A DNA stretch of 64,000 bases from G023898405 sp964368985 (GCA_964368985.1 CAYJDW010000004.1:9053-73052); one strand, 5' to 3'; shown: positions 35,167 through 44,627, numbered from the stretch's first letter. Notes: generated by a model not told the origin, from the letters alone. A program made the numbers and translations.

Positions 35167-35838
35167 ATGAATGTCGATATACGTGGGCTTTCAAAATCAT
35201 ATTATTTAAACGGCCAAAAAATACCGGTTTTGCATGATATTAATCTCACCATTAGGCGTGGAGATATGATTTCTCTGACCGGCCCATCAGGCGTAGGCAA
35301 GAGCACTTTTTTGCATGTGGTTGGAACCCTCGATAGCCCTTCAGAGGGCTTGATAACCTATGATTATTGCAATTTGCAAAAATGGTCTGAGGCTCGGGTT
35401 GCTGAGTTTAGAAACAAAAATATCGGCTATGTTTTTCAGTTCCACCATTTGATGAGCGAGTTTAGCGCTGCAGAAAATGTCATGATGCCTTTGATTATGC
35501 GCCGCATCCCGAAAACTGAGGCCCATGCCAAAGCTTGTGCGGTACTTGAATTTGTCGGTTTAGGCTCGAGGCTTGGCCACAAACCCGGAGAACTTTCTGG
35601 CGGCGAGCAACAACGGGTAGCCTTGGCGAGGGCTTTGGCGCAGGAACCGGCTTTATTATTAGCTGATGAACCAACCGGCAATCTCGACGAGAAAACCGGG
35701 CAGGATATTATTGACCTCATTCGAAACTACAATACAAAAAATGAAGTCACAGTGCTGTTGGTGACGCACAATAAAAATATTAGCGATTCGTTTGAGCGTA
35801 GGTTGGTGCTGGATCGGGATGGGTTGAGGGAGAGTTAA
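35167..35838 (+). CDS. lolD: Lipoprotein-release ABC ATPase LolD
   Basis: 223 residues. A cytoplasmic ATPase powering LolC/E. Walker A GPSGVGKST (about 39-47), Q-loop FQFHHLMSEF, ABC signature LSGGEQQRVALARAL, Walker B LLLADEPTGNLD and H-loop VTHN are all intact. It is the last gene of the envelope operon, 6 nt after lolC. Confidence 0.95.
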   Translation: MNVDIRGLSKSYYLNGQKIPVLHDINLTIRRGDMISLTGPSGVGKSTFLHVVGTLDSPSEGLITYDYCNLQKWSEARVAEFRNKNIGYVFQFHHLMSEFSAAENVMMPLIMRRIPKTEAHAKACAVLEFVGLGSRLGHKPGELSGGEQQRVALARALAQEPALLLADEPTGNLDEKTGQDIIDLIRNYNTKNEVTVLLVTHNKNISDSFERRLVLDRDGLRES

Positions 35839-35912
35839 GGTTCTCGTAATAATTCTGCTGCCTGATCGTCATTCCGGGTTTGACTGACATTGTTTCATAA
35901 GTGCGGACCGTT

Positions 35913-36929
35913 TTACCTGCTTGCTTCGCTCTCGACTCCATAAAATTTTGCGCGCCGCTCTTCATCCAAAGTATTTTGTTTTTTCTTGTATACCCGCACT
36001 GCACACATGGCATCGGCAATTTCAGCCTTAATCGAAAGTTCAAGCGCAATATAAAACGCCATGCTCCCATGGGGAACCACGAAATGGGGTTGATCCCCGA
36101 CCATTACTATTTCCGGATCGCGTCCAATAACGTCGGGAATGGCAAGAATATCAGTATCAGAAATCCCAATATTTTCTTGTAGCTCTTCAAATCCCTCGGA
36201 ATCAGGGGCAATATCCAAAGCCCAAAGTCCCTCATAGCGAGGGGGAACACCTTTACTGCGAGCAAAGCCTCTTAAATAGCCATCAGCGACCAAATCTCGC
36301 TCAGCATCTTTAGCGGCGAGCTCGTCATCGGTTATTTTTTTAGTAGTGTAATAAATTTTATAATTTGGTGAGGAAACATTCAAAGTGTTTTTGGTTACCA
36401 GCAAGCCTATATTCTTAATGAAAAGCTTCTTTTTTTCTGGGTCAATCAGATTCTTTGAGCATTCTTCTGATGCAATAGCGTTGCGGAATTCTTCTAGATC
36501 AAAGCGCCACGCACTCTTTTGGCTGTTGTTTGATTCGACAGCCTCGCGAGCGGACTCGGTATATTCCACATTAAAATCCACAGATTTGCATGAGAGGATT
36601 TGCGGGTATGTACTATCTTTGGCGTATTCCGCGGCACTAACAAGTTTTTTGGGAACACGAAACTCAGCAAAACGTGCACCAAGCCATTTTTTATATTCCA
36701 AAGAACAGTGCTCGGGATCAACCATTCCTTTTCCCGGTGCATAACCCGGCGGAGCTAAGTTGATTGCCGCCAAACGCTTGTGAATATCTTTGACAATTTT
36801 TTCTATGTCTTTCTCGTTGAGAACAATGGGTTTATCGAGGGTGACTTCAACCGGAACTTTTACGCAAGACAAGTGGCTAATCAGCGAGAGAACTATAGTG
36901 AGCTTTAGGGCGAAATTAAGAGCAGTCAT
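35913..36929 (-). CDS. Predicted lipoprotein, function unknown
   Basis: 338 residues. The signal peptide MTALNFALKLTIVLSLISHLSC ends in a lipobox-like HLSC. The mature N-terminus has VPVEVTLDKPIVLNEKDIEK, faintly like small YnbE-type lipoproteins. The rest is a mixed alpha/beta sequence with several Cys and no motif I recognise. Convergent with lolD, single gene. No function assigned. Confidence 0.7.
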   Translation of the reverse strand: MTALNFALKLTIVLSLISHLSCVKVPVEVTLDKPIVLNEKDIEKIVKDIHKRLAAINLAPPGYAPGKGMVDPEHCSLEYKKWLGARFAEFRVPKKLVSAAEYAKDSTYPQILSCKSVDFNVEYTESAREAVESNNSQKSAWRFDLEEFRNAIASEECSKNLIDPEKKKLFIKNIGLLVTKNTLNVSSPNYKIYYTTKKITDDELAAKDAERDLVADGYLRGFARSKGVPPRYEGLWALDIAPDSEGFEELQENIGISDTDILAIPDVIGRDPEIVMVGDQPHFVVPHGSMAFYIALELSIKAEIADAMCAVRVYKKKQNTLDEERRAKFYGVESEASR

Positions 36930-37234
36930 CTATAAAATCCCTCAAAAAAATTCATCTAGTAGAATGATATCAATAATACAGTCTTTTTATAAATGTTTTA
37001 TTTCAACAAGCACAGTCTGTTCAATTTATTTCCCAATAATCTTTGCTAGGGCCCGCTTTGCCAAGTACTTATTTTATGTCACAAGGCTTAAGGTCAACTT
37101 TTGCTGTATCCGGTCAGGGTTAATTTGGCAAGTCATTTCCAAGGAGCCCGGGCAGCTGCTCACTTGCCCGTCGGCAAACATAAAAGCATAGGCAGATGGC
37201 TCAATAATTTATTCAACTTACTGTGGGAGTTTTT
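36930..37234. other. Intergenic region between divergent genes
   Basis: 305 bp separating the minus-strand lipoprotein gene from gltS. No ORF, clear hairpin or repeat was seen. It must hold promoters for both flanking genes, but I cannot place them. Confidence 0.4.
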
Positions 37235-38647
37235 ATGGCCTCAGTCGCATCGCTTCCTGTATTGGCTGATTTTGGGGTGATTTCTACCCTTATCCTGTTT
37301 TCCCACTTGCTGCGTAATAAGATAAAAATATTGCAAAATACTTATATTCCGAGCGCTATTATTGCAGGAATTCTCGCCCTCATGGGGGGGCCGCAATTCC
37401 TCGACATTATCCCTTTTAGTGAGAGCGATGGCTTGCAAAATATTGCGACTTATCCATCATTTTTGGTCGTTCTTTTATTTGCAACGCTATTTTTGGGAAA
37501 GCGAAAAAAGAAGATCTCCATCAAGAGAACTATTGAGCATGCTGGCGATACGTTTTTTTTCAATCTGGCCTCGATCTTAGGCCAATATGGTTTCGCTTTA
37601 TTATTCGGTCTTCTGCTTCTGCACCCCCTCTTCCCTTATCTACCCCAGGGCTTCTCGTTGTTGCTGCCCGCCGGCTTTGTGGGCGGTCATGGAACCGCTG
37701 CAGCCATCGGCACAGTGCTTGAATCATATGGCCTAGAGGGAGCGATGAGCATTGGTTATGCATCCGCGACCATCGGAATTTTGGTGGGGGTTTTAGGGGG
37801 CATGATTTTGATTAATATCGCCACGCGCATGGGATGGACCAGAATGGTGCAGTCGATTCAGGAAATGCCCATCAGCATGAAAACGGGATTTGTTCCTGAA
37901 GAAGAGCAGCCCTCCATGGGCAAAGAAACAGTGAGCCCCATCGCGCTTGATCCGCTCACGTGGCATATCGCTATTGTTTTTTCCACGGCGGTTTTTGCTT
38001 ATAAAATTAGCAGTGGCCTAGATTCTTTGCTTGGTATCAGCGTACCAGTTTTTTGTGTGGCACTTTTGACCGGTGCTTTAGTACAAAAAATCATGAATAT
38101 TATGAAAATCGGTCGCTATGTTGATCGCCAAATAATTCATCGCATCGGCTCCATGGTGACCGATTTTTTGGTGGCTTTTGGGATCGCGTCCATTTCGGTA
38201 AAAATCGTTCTCAACTTCGCCTTTCCGTTGATTCTGATGTTTGCTTTTGGCACGCTTTTTACGCTCGCCTTGGTGTGGTTTATTGGGCGACGCATTTGCC
38301 GAAATTTTTGGTTTGAACGGTCCATGATCATGTTTGGTTGGAATACCGGTTCAGTGGCCATGTCTATGGTGCTGGTGCGTGTACTCGATCCCAATATGCA
38401 GTCGGGAGTGTTGGAAGATTTTGGTATTTCTTATTTCGGCGTAGCTTTTGTGGAAATCGCGATTATCAGCCTGGTTCCTCATTTGATTATGCAGGGAATA
38501 GTAGGGTGGCCCATCTTTGTTCTCATAAGTGGATTTTTTGCGTGCTTATTGCTGTCGCGTTTGATCGTCGGATGGTTTAATCCGTCGCCCACCGCCTTAC
38601 GTGATGGTGAAGCCGAGATTATGGGCGGCGCTTTTGCCGACGAATAG
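37235..38647 (+). CDS. gltS: Sodium/glutamate symporter (GltS/ESS family)
   Basis: 470 residues from ATG at 37235 (gggag five bases upstream); a GTG at 37223 is an alternative. An integral inner-membrane protein with about eleven hydrophobic helices. The GltS fingerprint GFVGGHGTAAAIG is present at about 150-162, and GWNTGSVAMSMVL near 370 is its inverted-repeat counterpart. Expected to import glutamate with Na+. It is followed by a small SRPBCC-like gene 9 nt later. Confidence 0.88.
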   Translation: MASVASLPVLADFGVISTLILFSHLLRNKIKILQNTYIPSAIIAGILALMGGPQFLDIIPFSESDGLQNIATYPSFLVVLLFATLFLGKRKKKISIKRTIEHAGDTFFFNLASILGQYGFALLFGLLLLHPLFPYLPQGFSLLLPAGFVGGHGTAAAIGTVLESYGLEGAMSIGYASATIGILVGVLGGMILINIATRMGWTRMVQSIQEMPISMKTGFVPEEEQPSMGKETVSPIALDPLTWHIAIVFSTAVFAYKISSGLDSLLGISVPVFCVALLTGALVQKIMNIMKIGRYVDRQIIHRIGSMVTDFLVAFGIASISVKIVLNFAFPLILMFAFGTLFTLALVWFIGRRICRNFWFERSMIMFGWNTGSVAMSMVLVRVLDPNMQSGVLEDFGISYFGVAFVEIAIISLVPHLIMQGIVGWPIFVLISGFFACLLLSRLIVGWFNPSPTALRDGEAEIMGGAFADE

Positions 38648-38656
38648 GAGATATTT

Positions 38657-39163
38657 ATGGCCACAAGTTTTTCCCTTGAGCATGACTTTCCTCAAATTCC
38701 TTTAGAGAAATTTGAGGCCTATCTCAATGATCCCACTCTCAATCGGATGCTTGAGGTTGGTTTAGCCTTCGATGAAAGAAAAATGATTGAAAAGACCGAC
38801 GCTAAAAATGGCGACGTCATTTGGACTTTTCGAGTAAAAAAGCAAGGTCATTGGCCTTCAGCCGTTAAGAAAATTATGCAGGGCGACGCTTTTTCTTGGC
38901 AAGAAATTTCGCGTTATGTGCCGAAAGAGCATTGTGTTCACTGGGAAATTATTCCGGAACTAAAGACCCTCAAGTTTCATGGCCAAGGGGTTTGGAAACT
39001 CAGTCCCGCAGGCAAAGGATGCAAGCGAGTTATTGAAGGAAAGATTAGCGTCGAGATTCCTCTTTTAGGGAAAGTGGTGGAATCGTTTATCGTCAATGAA
39101 CTGAAAAATACCTACGAAATTGAGCCGGGTATTCAAGAGAAATTTTATTCTTCGGTGAGCTAA
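38657..39163 (+). CDS. DUF2505-like (SRPBCC-fold) protein
   Basis: 168 residues, no signal peptide. The pattern FSLEHDFPQIPLEKFEAYLN at the start and GKISVEIPLLGKVVESFI near the end is like DUF2505/SRPBCC ligand-binding proteins, which form a helix-grip fold binding hydrophobic ligands. The ligand is unknown. A strong site aggagatattt precedes ATG. Its stop overlaps the lipA start (TAATG), so it may act with lipoate or lipid metabolism. Confidence 0.7.
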   Translation: MATSFSLEHDFPQIPLEKFEAYLNDPTLNRMLEVGLAFDERKMIEKTDAKNGDVIWTFRVKKQGHWPSAVKKIMQGDAFSWQEISRYVPKEHCVHWEIIPELKTLKFHGQGVWKLSPAGKGCKRVIEGKISVEIPLLGKVVESFIVNELKNTYEIEPGIQEKFYSSVS

Positions 39164-40035
39164 TGCCTGCCTCATCGAGCGCCCTGCGATTGCCACCGGC
39201 CTTTCAAGCCGGTTTAAGAAGTGCTGCGGCGTTGCGTCCCGTAAAGCGCATCATGCGTGAAGGTCGTTTGTCCACGGTGTGTGAGGAAGCTCGGTGTCCC
39301 AATATCGGCGAGTGTTTTTCAGCCCACAGTGCAACTTTTATGATCATGGGTGATCGTTGCACCCGTCGCTGTCATTTTTGTTCGGTAACTACTAAAAAAC
39401 CCTTGCCCCTCGACGACAATGAGCCCGAAGCCGTTGCGAACGCGGTGAAGAAAATGGGGCTTGATTTTGTCGTTATCACCAGCGTCGATCGCGATGAACT
39501 TCCCGATCTGGGCGCAGGACACTTCATTCGAGTAATTGACGCCGTAAAAACGAGTAATCCTCACGCTAAAATAGAGTTATTGACCCCAGATTTTCGTGGC
39601 CGGCTTGATTTAATCGATCAAATAACCTCGTCGCCAATCGAGGTATTTGGTCACAATATCGAAAGTGTCGGCAGGCTTTATAAACTGCTTCGGCCTCAAT
39701 CAAATTTTTTAACCACAACTAAGGTTCTTGCCCACGCTGCCACCAAAAATGTCACGGTGAAAAGCGGCATGATGGTAGGGGTGGGCGAGAATGACAACGA
39801 AGTTTTGGATAATTTGAGTTTGCTTCGTGATTTGGGAGTGAATATTGTCACGATCGGACAATATTTGCGGCCATCACTCAAGCATTGGCCGGTTGAAAGA
39901 TATGTGGGGAACGACAGCTATGAAAAATTTGTCACCCACGGACAAAAAATCGGCATTGCTCATGTTTTTGCGGGGCCCTTGGTGCGAAGTTCCTATCACG
40001 CCAAAGAGGCCTTGGCGCAGGCTCGGCTCAACTGA
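39163..40035 (+). CDS. lipA: Lipoyl synthase
   Basis: 290 residues. A radical-SAM enzyme that inserts two sulfurs into the octanoyl group on lipoyl domains. The auxiliary cluster ligands are C40, C45 and C51 (CEEARCPNIGEC), and the radical-SAM cluster ligands are C66, C70 and C73 (CTRRCHFC). The family C-terminal cluster-ligand motif RSSYHA is present. lipB lies about 3.6 kb downstream. Confidence 0.96.
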   Translation: MPASSSALRLPPAFQAGLRSAAALRPVKRIMREGRLSTVCEEARCPNIGECFSAHSATFMIMGDRCTRRCHFCSVTTKKPLPLDDNEPEAVANAVKKMGLDFVVITSVDRDELPDLGAGHFIRVIDAVKTSNPHAKIELLTPDFRGRLDLIDQITSSPIEVFGHNIESVGRLYKLLRPQSNFLTTTKVLAHAATKNVTVKSGMMVGVGENDNEVLDNLSLLRDLGVNIVTIGQYLRPSLKHWPVERYVGNDSYEKFVTHGQKIGIAHVFAGPLVRSSYHAKEALAQARLN

Positions 40036-40132
40036 TAGATATGGAAATAATCTCGACAGATGGGTCAATCACCCGATTTGTTCTTATTAGAAACTGGACA
40101 AAATCCTCAATCATCTGGATCGAGGATAGTCC

Positions 40133-41032
40133 ATGTACATATATATTTTGCTTGTTTTTCTCATCGCTGTTAAGGGTTTTGGCGAAGATTTTATTATCAG
40201 TGAAATTTTCGCTAACCCCAAAGGTTCCTCCTCCAATCAGGGCAAGTCTTGGCTGGAGTTAAGCGTGCTCGGTGCGCCAATAATCGTTCATCACCTAAAA
40301 GTGACGGTCTATCGCTCTAAAAATAGTGAGCCTGAGATTATTGTTGAAAAAACGCTCAGTGAAAAAATCCTTTTCGATGACAAATTATTGCTGGCAGAAG
40401 ACAAAAACCTTGGCTCAAAACAGTGCCTGCGCTCGCAGGTGCCGCTCATTGAAATAGCGCCTTTAAAACTTAAAAATGCTAAATGGCAAAAGATTTGTAT
40501 CGAGCTTAACCATCAGGAAACTTGCGCCGTTATTGGGAGCTTAAATAAATTTGCCGACGGGGTTTCCCTTTTTCGCTCGCCAACCGATTTAAGCCTGCAG
40601 CCGATTTGGCTTCATGAGCCTTGCTATTTAGGTGAGGGGATTTTTGCGTCGCCCGGTTTGGATGCTCGATTTTGTGCTTTGGGCTCTGTCCAGATTTTTG
40701 GTAATTGTCCGAAAAAGGGCGGAGAGCTCAAATCTTTCACGAGTGAATCCGGCGCGGCTGCGAAAATTATAGAAGGCCGCCGGGACCAATCGGAGGTCAT
40801 ATTTAGGCTGAATGGCGATTATACCAATAATCCGACGCGCACTAGTTTTTGTGTCTCTTTAACGCCTGAATCAAAACTTTGTCATGAACTTGAAGCGGTC
40901 AGAAGTTTTGCGGTAGGCCCAGAACACCGTTTGGCAGTGCCCACTTGGCCTAAAGCCATGGGCTCTTATTTGGTACTGGAAGTTCGGAATATAGTAGGGA
41001 AAAGCGATAGGATTATCCTAAGCAAAAGCTGA
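40133..41032 (+). CDS. Secreted protein with lamin-tail-like N-terminal domain
   Basis: 299 residues. A short signal peptide (MYIYILLVFLIAVKGFG) is followed by DFIISEIFANPKGS and KSWLELSVLGAP, which resembles the start of LTD (lamin-tail) domains: ISEIxxNPxG...xWxELxN. Eight cysteines in the mature protein suggest disulfides. The second half (about 195-299) looks like a separate beta-rich domain. LTD domains in bacteria occur in secreted or surface proteins. The fit is partial and no function is claimed. Confidence 0.65.
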   Translation: MYIYILLVFLIAVKGFGEDFIISEIFANPKGSSSNQGKSWLELSVLGAPIIVHHLKVTVYRSKNSEPEIIVEKTLSEKILFDDKLLLAEDKNLGSKQCLRSQVPLIEIAPLKLKNAKWQKICIELNHQETCAVIGSLNKFADGVSLFRSPTDLSLQPIWLHEPCYLGEGIFASPGLDARFCALGSVQIFGNCPKKGGELKSFTSESGAAAKIIEGRRDQSEVIFRLNGDYTNNPTRTSFCVSLTPESKLCHELEAVRSFAVGPEHRLAVPTWPKAMGSYLVLEVRNIVGKSDRIILSKS

Positions 41033-41074
41033 GCTGCTCTCTTGTTGAATAGGCTTGATGGGCTAAGTAACTAA

Positions 41075-41136
41075 GCCAAGTTGCGCCACCTTGTCGTCCG
41101 CGCGATGGCGGGGACAACAAAGTGGCGCAACTTGGG
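41075..41136. repeat. Large near-perfect hairpin (about 26-bp arms)
   Basis: The arms at 41075-41099 and 41110-41136 are inverted copies (core caagttgcgccac / gtggcgcaacttg) with about two mismatches and a 10-nt loop. It lies between a secreted-protein gene and the symporter gene, with no following T-run. It is more likely a palindromic repeat than a terminator. Confidence 0.8.
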
Positions 41137-41200
41137 TGAATTAGAGAGCCACAAATAAGGCTGGACTTAGCGCTATATTTATAGTTTTTATGGAGTTTTT

Positions 41201-42559
41201 ATGGAGCCTCGTCGCGAGAAATGGTCATCGTTGCTGTCTTTTATTTGGGTGGCGGCGGGAGCTGCAGTTGGCTTAGGCAATATCTGGAAATTTCCTTATA
41301 TGGCTGGCAGCTATGGCGGTTCGGCTTTTGTATTAATGTATTTATTTTTTGTATTAATAGTAGCAGTACCGGTGATGATTGCGGAGATTATGCTTGGTAA
41401 ACTTGGTCAACGTGACGCAGTTGCAAACTTTGTTTATTTAGCAAAAAATAATGGCCTTTCACCGAAATGGCGCTATACCGGTTATCTGGGTTCTTTAACG
41501 CTATTTTTAGTGTTTTGTTTTTACAGCGTAGTGGCGGGATTTAGTATTGCTTATCTTGGCTTTGCTGGAACCAATAAATTTGTTAATAAAAGTCCTGAAC
41601 AAATCCAAACTATTTGGGTGGATTTTTTGTCGGAGCCGGCACTTTTAATTGGCTGCGCTTTTTTATTCATATTTTTCACCATGGCGATTGTTTATTTCGG
41701 CATAAAACGCGGCATTGAACGCGCTTGCTCATGGATGATGCCTGCCTTGTTATTGGTTTTAGTGATCTTAGTAATTTATGCGTCGATGGGAAGTGGTTTT
41801 AAAGAGGCACTGAGCTTCTTGTTCGCTTTTGAACCAGAAAAAATTGAAGCCAAGGTAGTGATTTCTAGTTTGGGGCACGCGTTTTTTACCTTAGCTGTCG
41901 GAGCCTGCGCCATGATGGTGTATGGATCGCATTTACCTCAAAAGGTCTCGGTCATTCGCGCAGTTTTAGTGGTGGCGGTGCTCGATGTGCTGGTAGCTAT
42001 GCTTTCGGGGCTTGCGATTTTTCCTCTCATATTTGCCAGCGGCTTTTCTCCAAGCCAAGGCCCAGGCCTGATGTTTGTTTCGCTCCCAATGGTTTTTGCG
42101 ACTATGCCGGCGGGCTGGTTTTTAGGATCTTTATTTTTTCTCTTGCTATTTTTTGCCGCCTTGTCGTCGTCGCTCTCCTTTGCTGAGCCTCTGGTAGATT
42201 TACTTATTAATAAGCTAAAAATACGGCGCAGTATTGGCGTATATTTAGTAGGTTTAGCCACTTTGCTAGGCAGCATATTATGTGCCTTATCCTTTAATAT
42301 TTGGTCGGAAACCAAGCTCTTTGGACGTTGGAACATTTTCGATTTCGTAGCCGACCTCTCCACCAATTTGTTGCTTCCCTTAGGTGGTATCGCCATAGCC
42401 CTGTTTGCAGGGTTGGTGATAAAGCCCAGTCATCTGTTTGGCGTTGAAAGCTTGAGGAGTCGAGTGTTTTTTCCTCTCTGGCGTATGGTGATTTTAGTAG
42501 TTGCGCCTCTAGCAATATTAATTGTGATGATCAGTGGCTTGAGCGAATTTCTTGCTTGA
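41201..42559 (+). CDS. Neurotransmitter:sodium symporter (NSS) family transporter
   Basis: 452 residues with eleven to twelve TM helices, the usual prokaryotic NSS size. The TM1 signature AAGAAVGLGNIWKFPYMAG with GGSAFVLMY is unmistakable for the LeuT family, whose members import amino acids with Na+. TM6/8 segments SLGHAFFTLAVGACAMM and ALSSSLSFAEP are also typical. The substrate cannot be read from the sequence. The start has tatggag upstream. Confidence 0.93.
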   Translation: MEPRREKWSSLLSFIWVAAGAAVGLGNIWKFPYMAGSYGGSAFVLMYLFFVLIVAVPVMIAEIMLGKLGQRDAVANFVYLAKNNGLSPKWRYTGYLGSLTLFLVFCFYSVVAGFSIAYLGFAGTNKFVNKSPEQIQTIWVDFLSEPALLIGCAFLFIFFTMAIVYFGIKRGIERACSWMMPALLLVLVILVIYASMGSGFKEALSFLFAFEPEKIEAKVVISSLGHAFFTLAVGACAMMVYGSHLPQKVSVIRAVLVVAVLDVLVAMLSGLAIFPLIFASGFSPSQGPGLMFVSLPMVFATMPAGWFLGSLFFLLLFFAALSSSLSFAEPLVDLLINKLKIRRSIGVYLVGLATLLGSILCALSFNIWSETKLFGRWNIFDFVADLSTNLLLPLGGIAIALFAGLVIKPSHLFGVESLRSRVFFPLWRMVILVVAPLAILIVMISGLSEFLA

Positions 42560-42613
42560 TCCCGAAACGAAAAGCTAAGCCTTAAGTTATATTGAATAAC
42601 TTGTTTTTAATTT

Positions 42614-42640
42614 AAAGCCTCGAATATTTTTCGAGGCTTT
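42614..42640 (+). terminator. Rho-independent terminator after the NSS transporter gene
   Basis: aaagcctcga (42614-42623) and tcgaggcttt (42631-42640) form a 10-bp stem with a 7-nt loop, followed by ttcttaatt. Confidence 0.85.
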
Positions 42641-42811
42641 CTTAATTGTATTATATGTTTTATTTTGACAGTAGGTGATCTGAAAAACTACATGACAACC
42701 TGCTTTGTCTGAGTGTTGTTAATATATAGCCGCCAAGAACACATGTGAGGCATTTGTGAGTATAGAATACTCCTGCAATCCTCGCATTTTACGTGAAAAA
42801 TGGGTGGGTAT

Positions 42812-43597
42812 ATGAACAAAAAGATAATGACAGTACTGGGGTTTTTCTTAATTCCAGTCGGGGCAATCCTGTTAAATGCTTGTGGGCCGGAAGGCATGAT
42901 GAACCAAGAAGAAGCAAACGTTAACCAAGAAGAACTCGTGCTTGACGAAACGAGTGACAACTGGAGCATATTTGGCGGCTTATATAGCGAATATGGTCGT
43001 TGCAATAGTATGTGGGATGTTGATGGTGATGGTTTGGTGAGCTCGCACGATCCTGATTGCCATATCAACGCTGGACCTTTGCGTGACTTAAGTCTTTATA
43101 ACTTCCCCATCGGTCATAACTTCTTTCCTGACTTGACCAGAATTCCTAGAGGCGGACCTGGCGTGCCTGGTGGCTTTAGAGATCGCGCTCAAATGACCCG
43201 ATGGTTTCGTTTCTTGACCGAACCAGATGGTGGCGTTGCTGGTATCATTCCTTTCGGTGAAGGCGTGAACCCTGATGTTGTGCCTGTTCCTGCTCCTTTG
43301 GCGATGAAAATCCCACAAGGTACGATGCACCAAGGTAACAACAACAACGTAAGTATCCGTGGTCTTACCAACTACTATTCTGCTGACCCTGCTTTCGTGC
43401 CTATCGTTCCTAGAGCCGCTTTGGCCCCAGGAGCTGGCGCTGCTGCTCAAGAATTCGGCGTTCCTCCGATTTTCAACAAAGTAAGTAACAACTCGCTTCT
43501 TCAAGGTCTGTTTTACAAAGGCGGAAGCCAAGGTGCATTCCATAGAATGGACACTGGTAACCCCGACAACAGCAATGAAAACATCAATCCCCAATAA
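42812..43597 (+). CDS. Lipoprotein with calcium-binding-like DxDGDG loop
   Basis: 261 residues from ATG at 42812 (MNKKIMTVLGFF; ggtggg upstream), the frame being open four codons earlier. Lipobox LLNAC. A single loop WDVDGDGLVSSHDPDC (about 67-82) resembles EF-hand/dockerin-type calcium loops and the DxDGD-x-DPDC pieces common in myxobacterial surface proteins. The remainder is Gly/Pro/Asn-rich with low complexity. A long AT-rich leader (about 250 bp gap) and a strong terminator suggest a well-expressed single gene. Function unknown. Confidence 0.72.
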   Translation: MNKKIMTVLGFFLIPVGAILLNACGPEGMMNQEEANVNQEELVLDETSDNWSIFGGLYSEYGRCNSMWDVDGDGLVSSHDPDCHINAGPLRDLSLYNFPIGHNFFPDLTRIPRGGPGVPGGFRDRAQMTRWFRFLTEPDGGVAGIIPFGEGVNPDVVPVPAPLAMKIPQGTMHQGNNNNVSIRGLTNYYSADPAFVPIVPRAALAPGAGAAAQEFGVPPIFNKVSNNSLLQGLFYKGGSQGAFHRMDTGNPDNSNENINPQ

Positions 43598-43627
43598 ATA
43601 AAATAAATTTATTTATCAAATGCACGG

Positions 43628-43655
43628 GCCCCAAAAGCGATTTTGGGGCTTTTTT
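43628..43655 (+). terminator. Strong rho-independent terminator
   Basis: gccccaaaa (43628-43636), loop gcga, ttttggggc (43641-43649), then six Ts. It ends the DxDGDG lipoprotein gene. Confidence 0.95.
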
Positions 43656-43684
43656 CGTCGCCACTATTCAGCTAGTGACACGCA

Positions 43685-44350
43685 ATGATTGAAACAGAAC
43701 TTTTTGCTCGATGGCCCTACGATCAAGCTCTTTCATGGATGATAAATACGCAATCGCGCGTGGAACGAGATCCACACCTCGTTGTTGTTGGTGTTGGAAG
43801 TCATCAAGAACCCGTCATTACGCTGGGAAAGAATCCTCTCACCTCCATTATTCACCAAGAAAAGCTCAGTAAAACACCAGAAGTGATTATTCGCGCTATT
43901 GAACGCGGCGGCGGTGCCACGGTGCATGAGCCGGGGCAAATTGTGCTCTATCCCATTCTCAATATAAAATTCCACGGCCTGCTTGTTAAGGATTTAGCGT
44001 GCCTGCTGGAAAGAACAATGATCAATTTTCTCACTCGATTTGGGCTTTCAGGCGTGCGGGGAGAAGGGAGTCCCGGTATTTTTATTGGCCGCGAAAAAAT
44101 CGGCTTTATAGGGTTGAGGATCAAGCAAGATATTAGTTCCCACGGCATGGCTCTTAATGTTTTAAATGACGGCCACTTGTTTGGTGCTATTGATCCGTGC
44201 GGTATTTCAGGGCTCAAGGTGACTTCTTTGTATCGTCATGCTGGAGTGGGGGCGGATATTGGGCCCTTGCTCGGCTTTATGGGGGAGGATTTTAGGAGCA
44301 ATTTTTTGACATTGAGCGTGGCTAATAACGGTATCGCAAAGACTCTTTGA
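43685..44350 (+). CDS. lipB: Lipoyl(octanoyl) transferase
   Basis: 221 residues. It moves octanoate from octanoyl-ACP to lipoyl domains, providing the substrate of LipA. ERGGGATVHEPGQIVLYPI (73-91), SHGMALNV and the catalytic Cys172 with Lys178 in DPCGISGLKVTSL define the family. The RGGGATVHEPGQ version differs from the enterobacterial RGGxVTYHGPGQ but the catalytic pair is intact. ATG at 43685. Confidence 0.93.
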   Translation: MIETELFARWPYDQALSWMINTQSRVERDPHLVVVGVGSHQEPVITLGKNPLTSIIHQEKLSKTPEVIIRAIERGGGATVHEPGQIVLYPILNIKFHGLLVKDLACLLERTMINFLTRFGLSGVRGEGSPGIFIGREKIGFIGLRIKQDISSHGMALNVLNDGHLFGAIDPCGISGLKVTSLYRHAGVGADIGPLLGFMGEDFRSNFLTLSVANNGIAKTL

Positions 44351-44360
44351 GCTGTGCGCT

Positions 44361-44512
44361 CCCCTTTTCAGAGACTGTCGATAAACGCTAAACTTCCATA
44401 TTTTTCATCCTCGTGCTTGACACGAGGATCCACCCAGGCCCCATAAACTGGATACTCGGGTCAAGCCCGAGTATGACAAATCAGCGTTTATCGACAGTCT
44501 CTGAAAAAGGGG
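44361..44512. mobile_element. MITE-like element, 152 bp with ~29-bp terminal inverted repeats
   Basis: The left end (44361-44389, ccccttttcagagactg...) and right end (44483-44512) are inverted copies differing by one extra T. The interior carries two smaller hairpins (gtgcttgacac and ctcgggtcaagcccgag). There is no coding capacity. No clear target-site duplication was found. It occupies most of the 277-bp gap between lipB and sucC. Confidence 0.65.
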
Positions 44513-44627
44513 AAATCTCCGTCGCTATTACCTCAATTCCATCCAAATTTTTTAGTCCGCCTTGTAGATACTAATAAAGTCGCTAGAAGTAGTAGCCAAC
44601 ACAACAAGAAATTTAGGTCCATCCCTT

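Noticed and set aside
42665..42693. TTGACA-type promoter upstream of the DxDGDG lipoprotein
   Set aside because: The -35 hexamer is perfect but no acceptable -10 lies at 16-18 bp, so I do not report a promoter.
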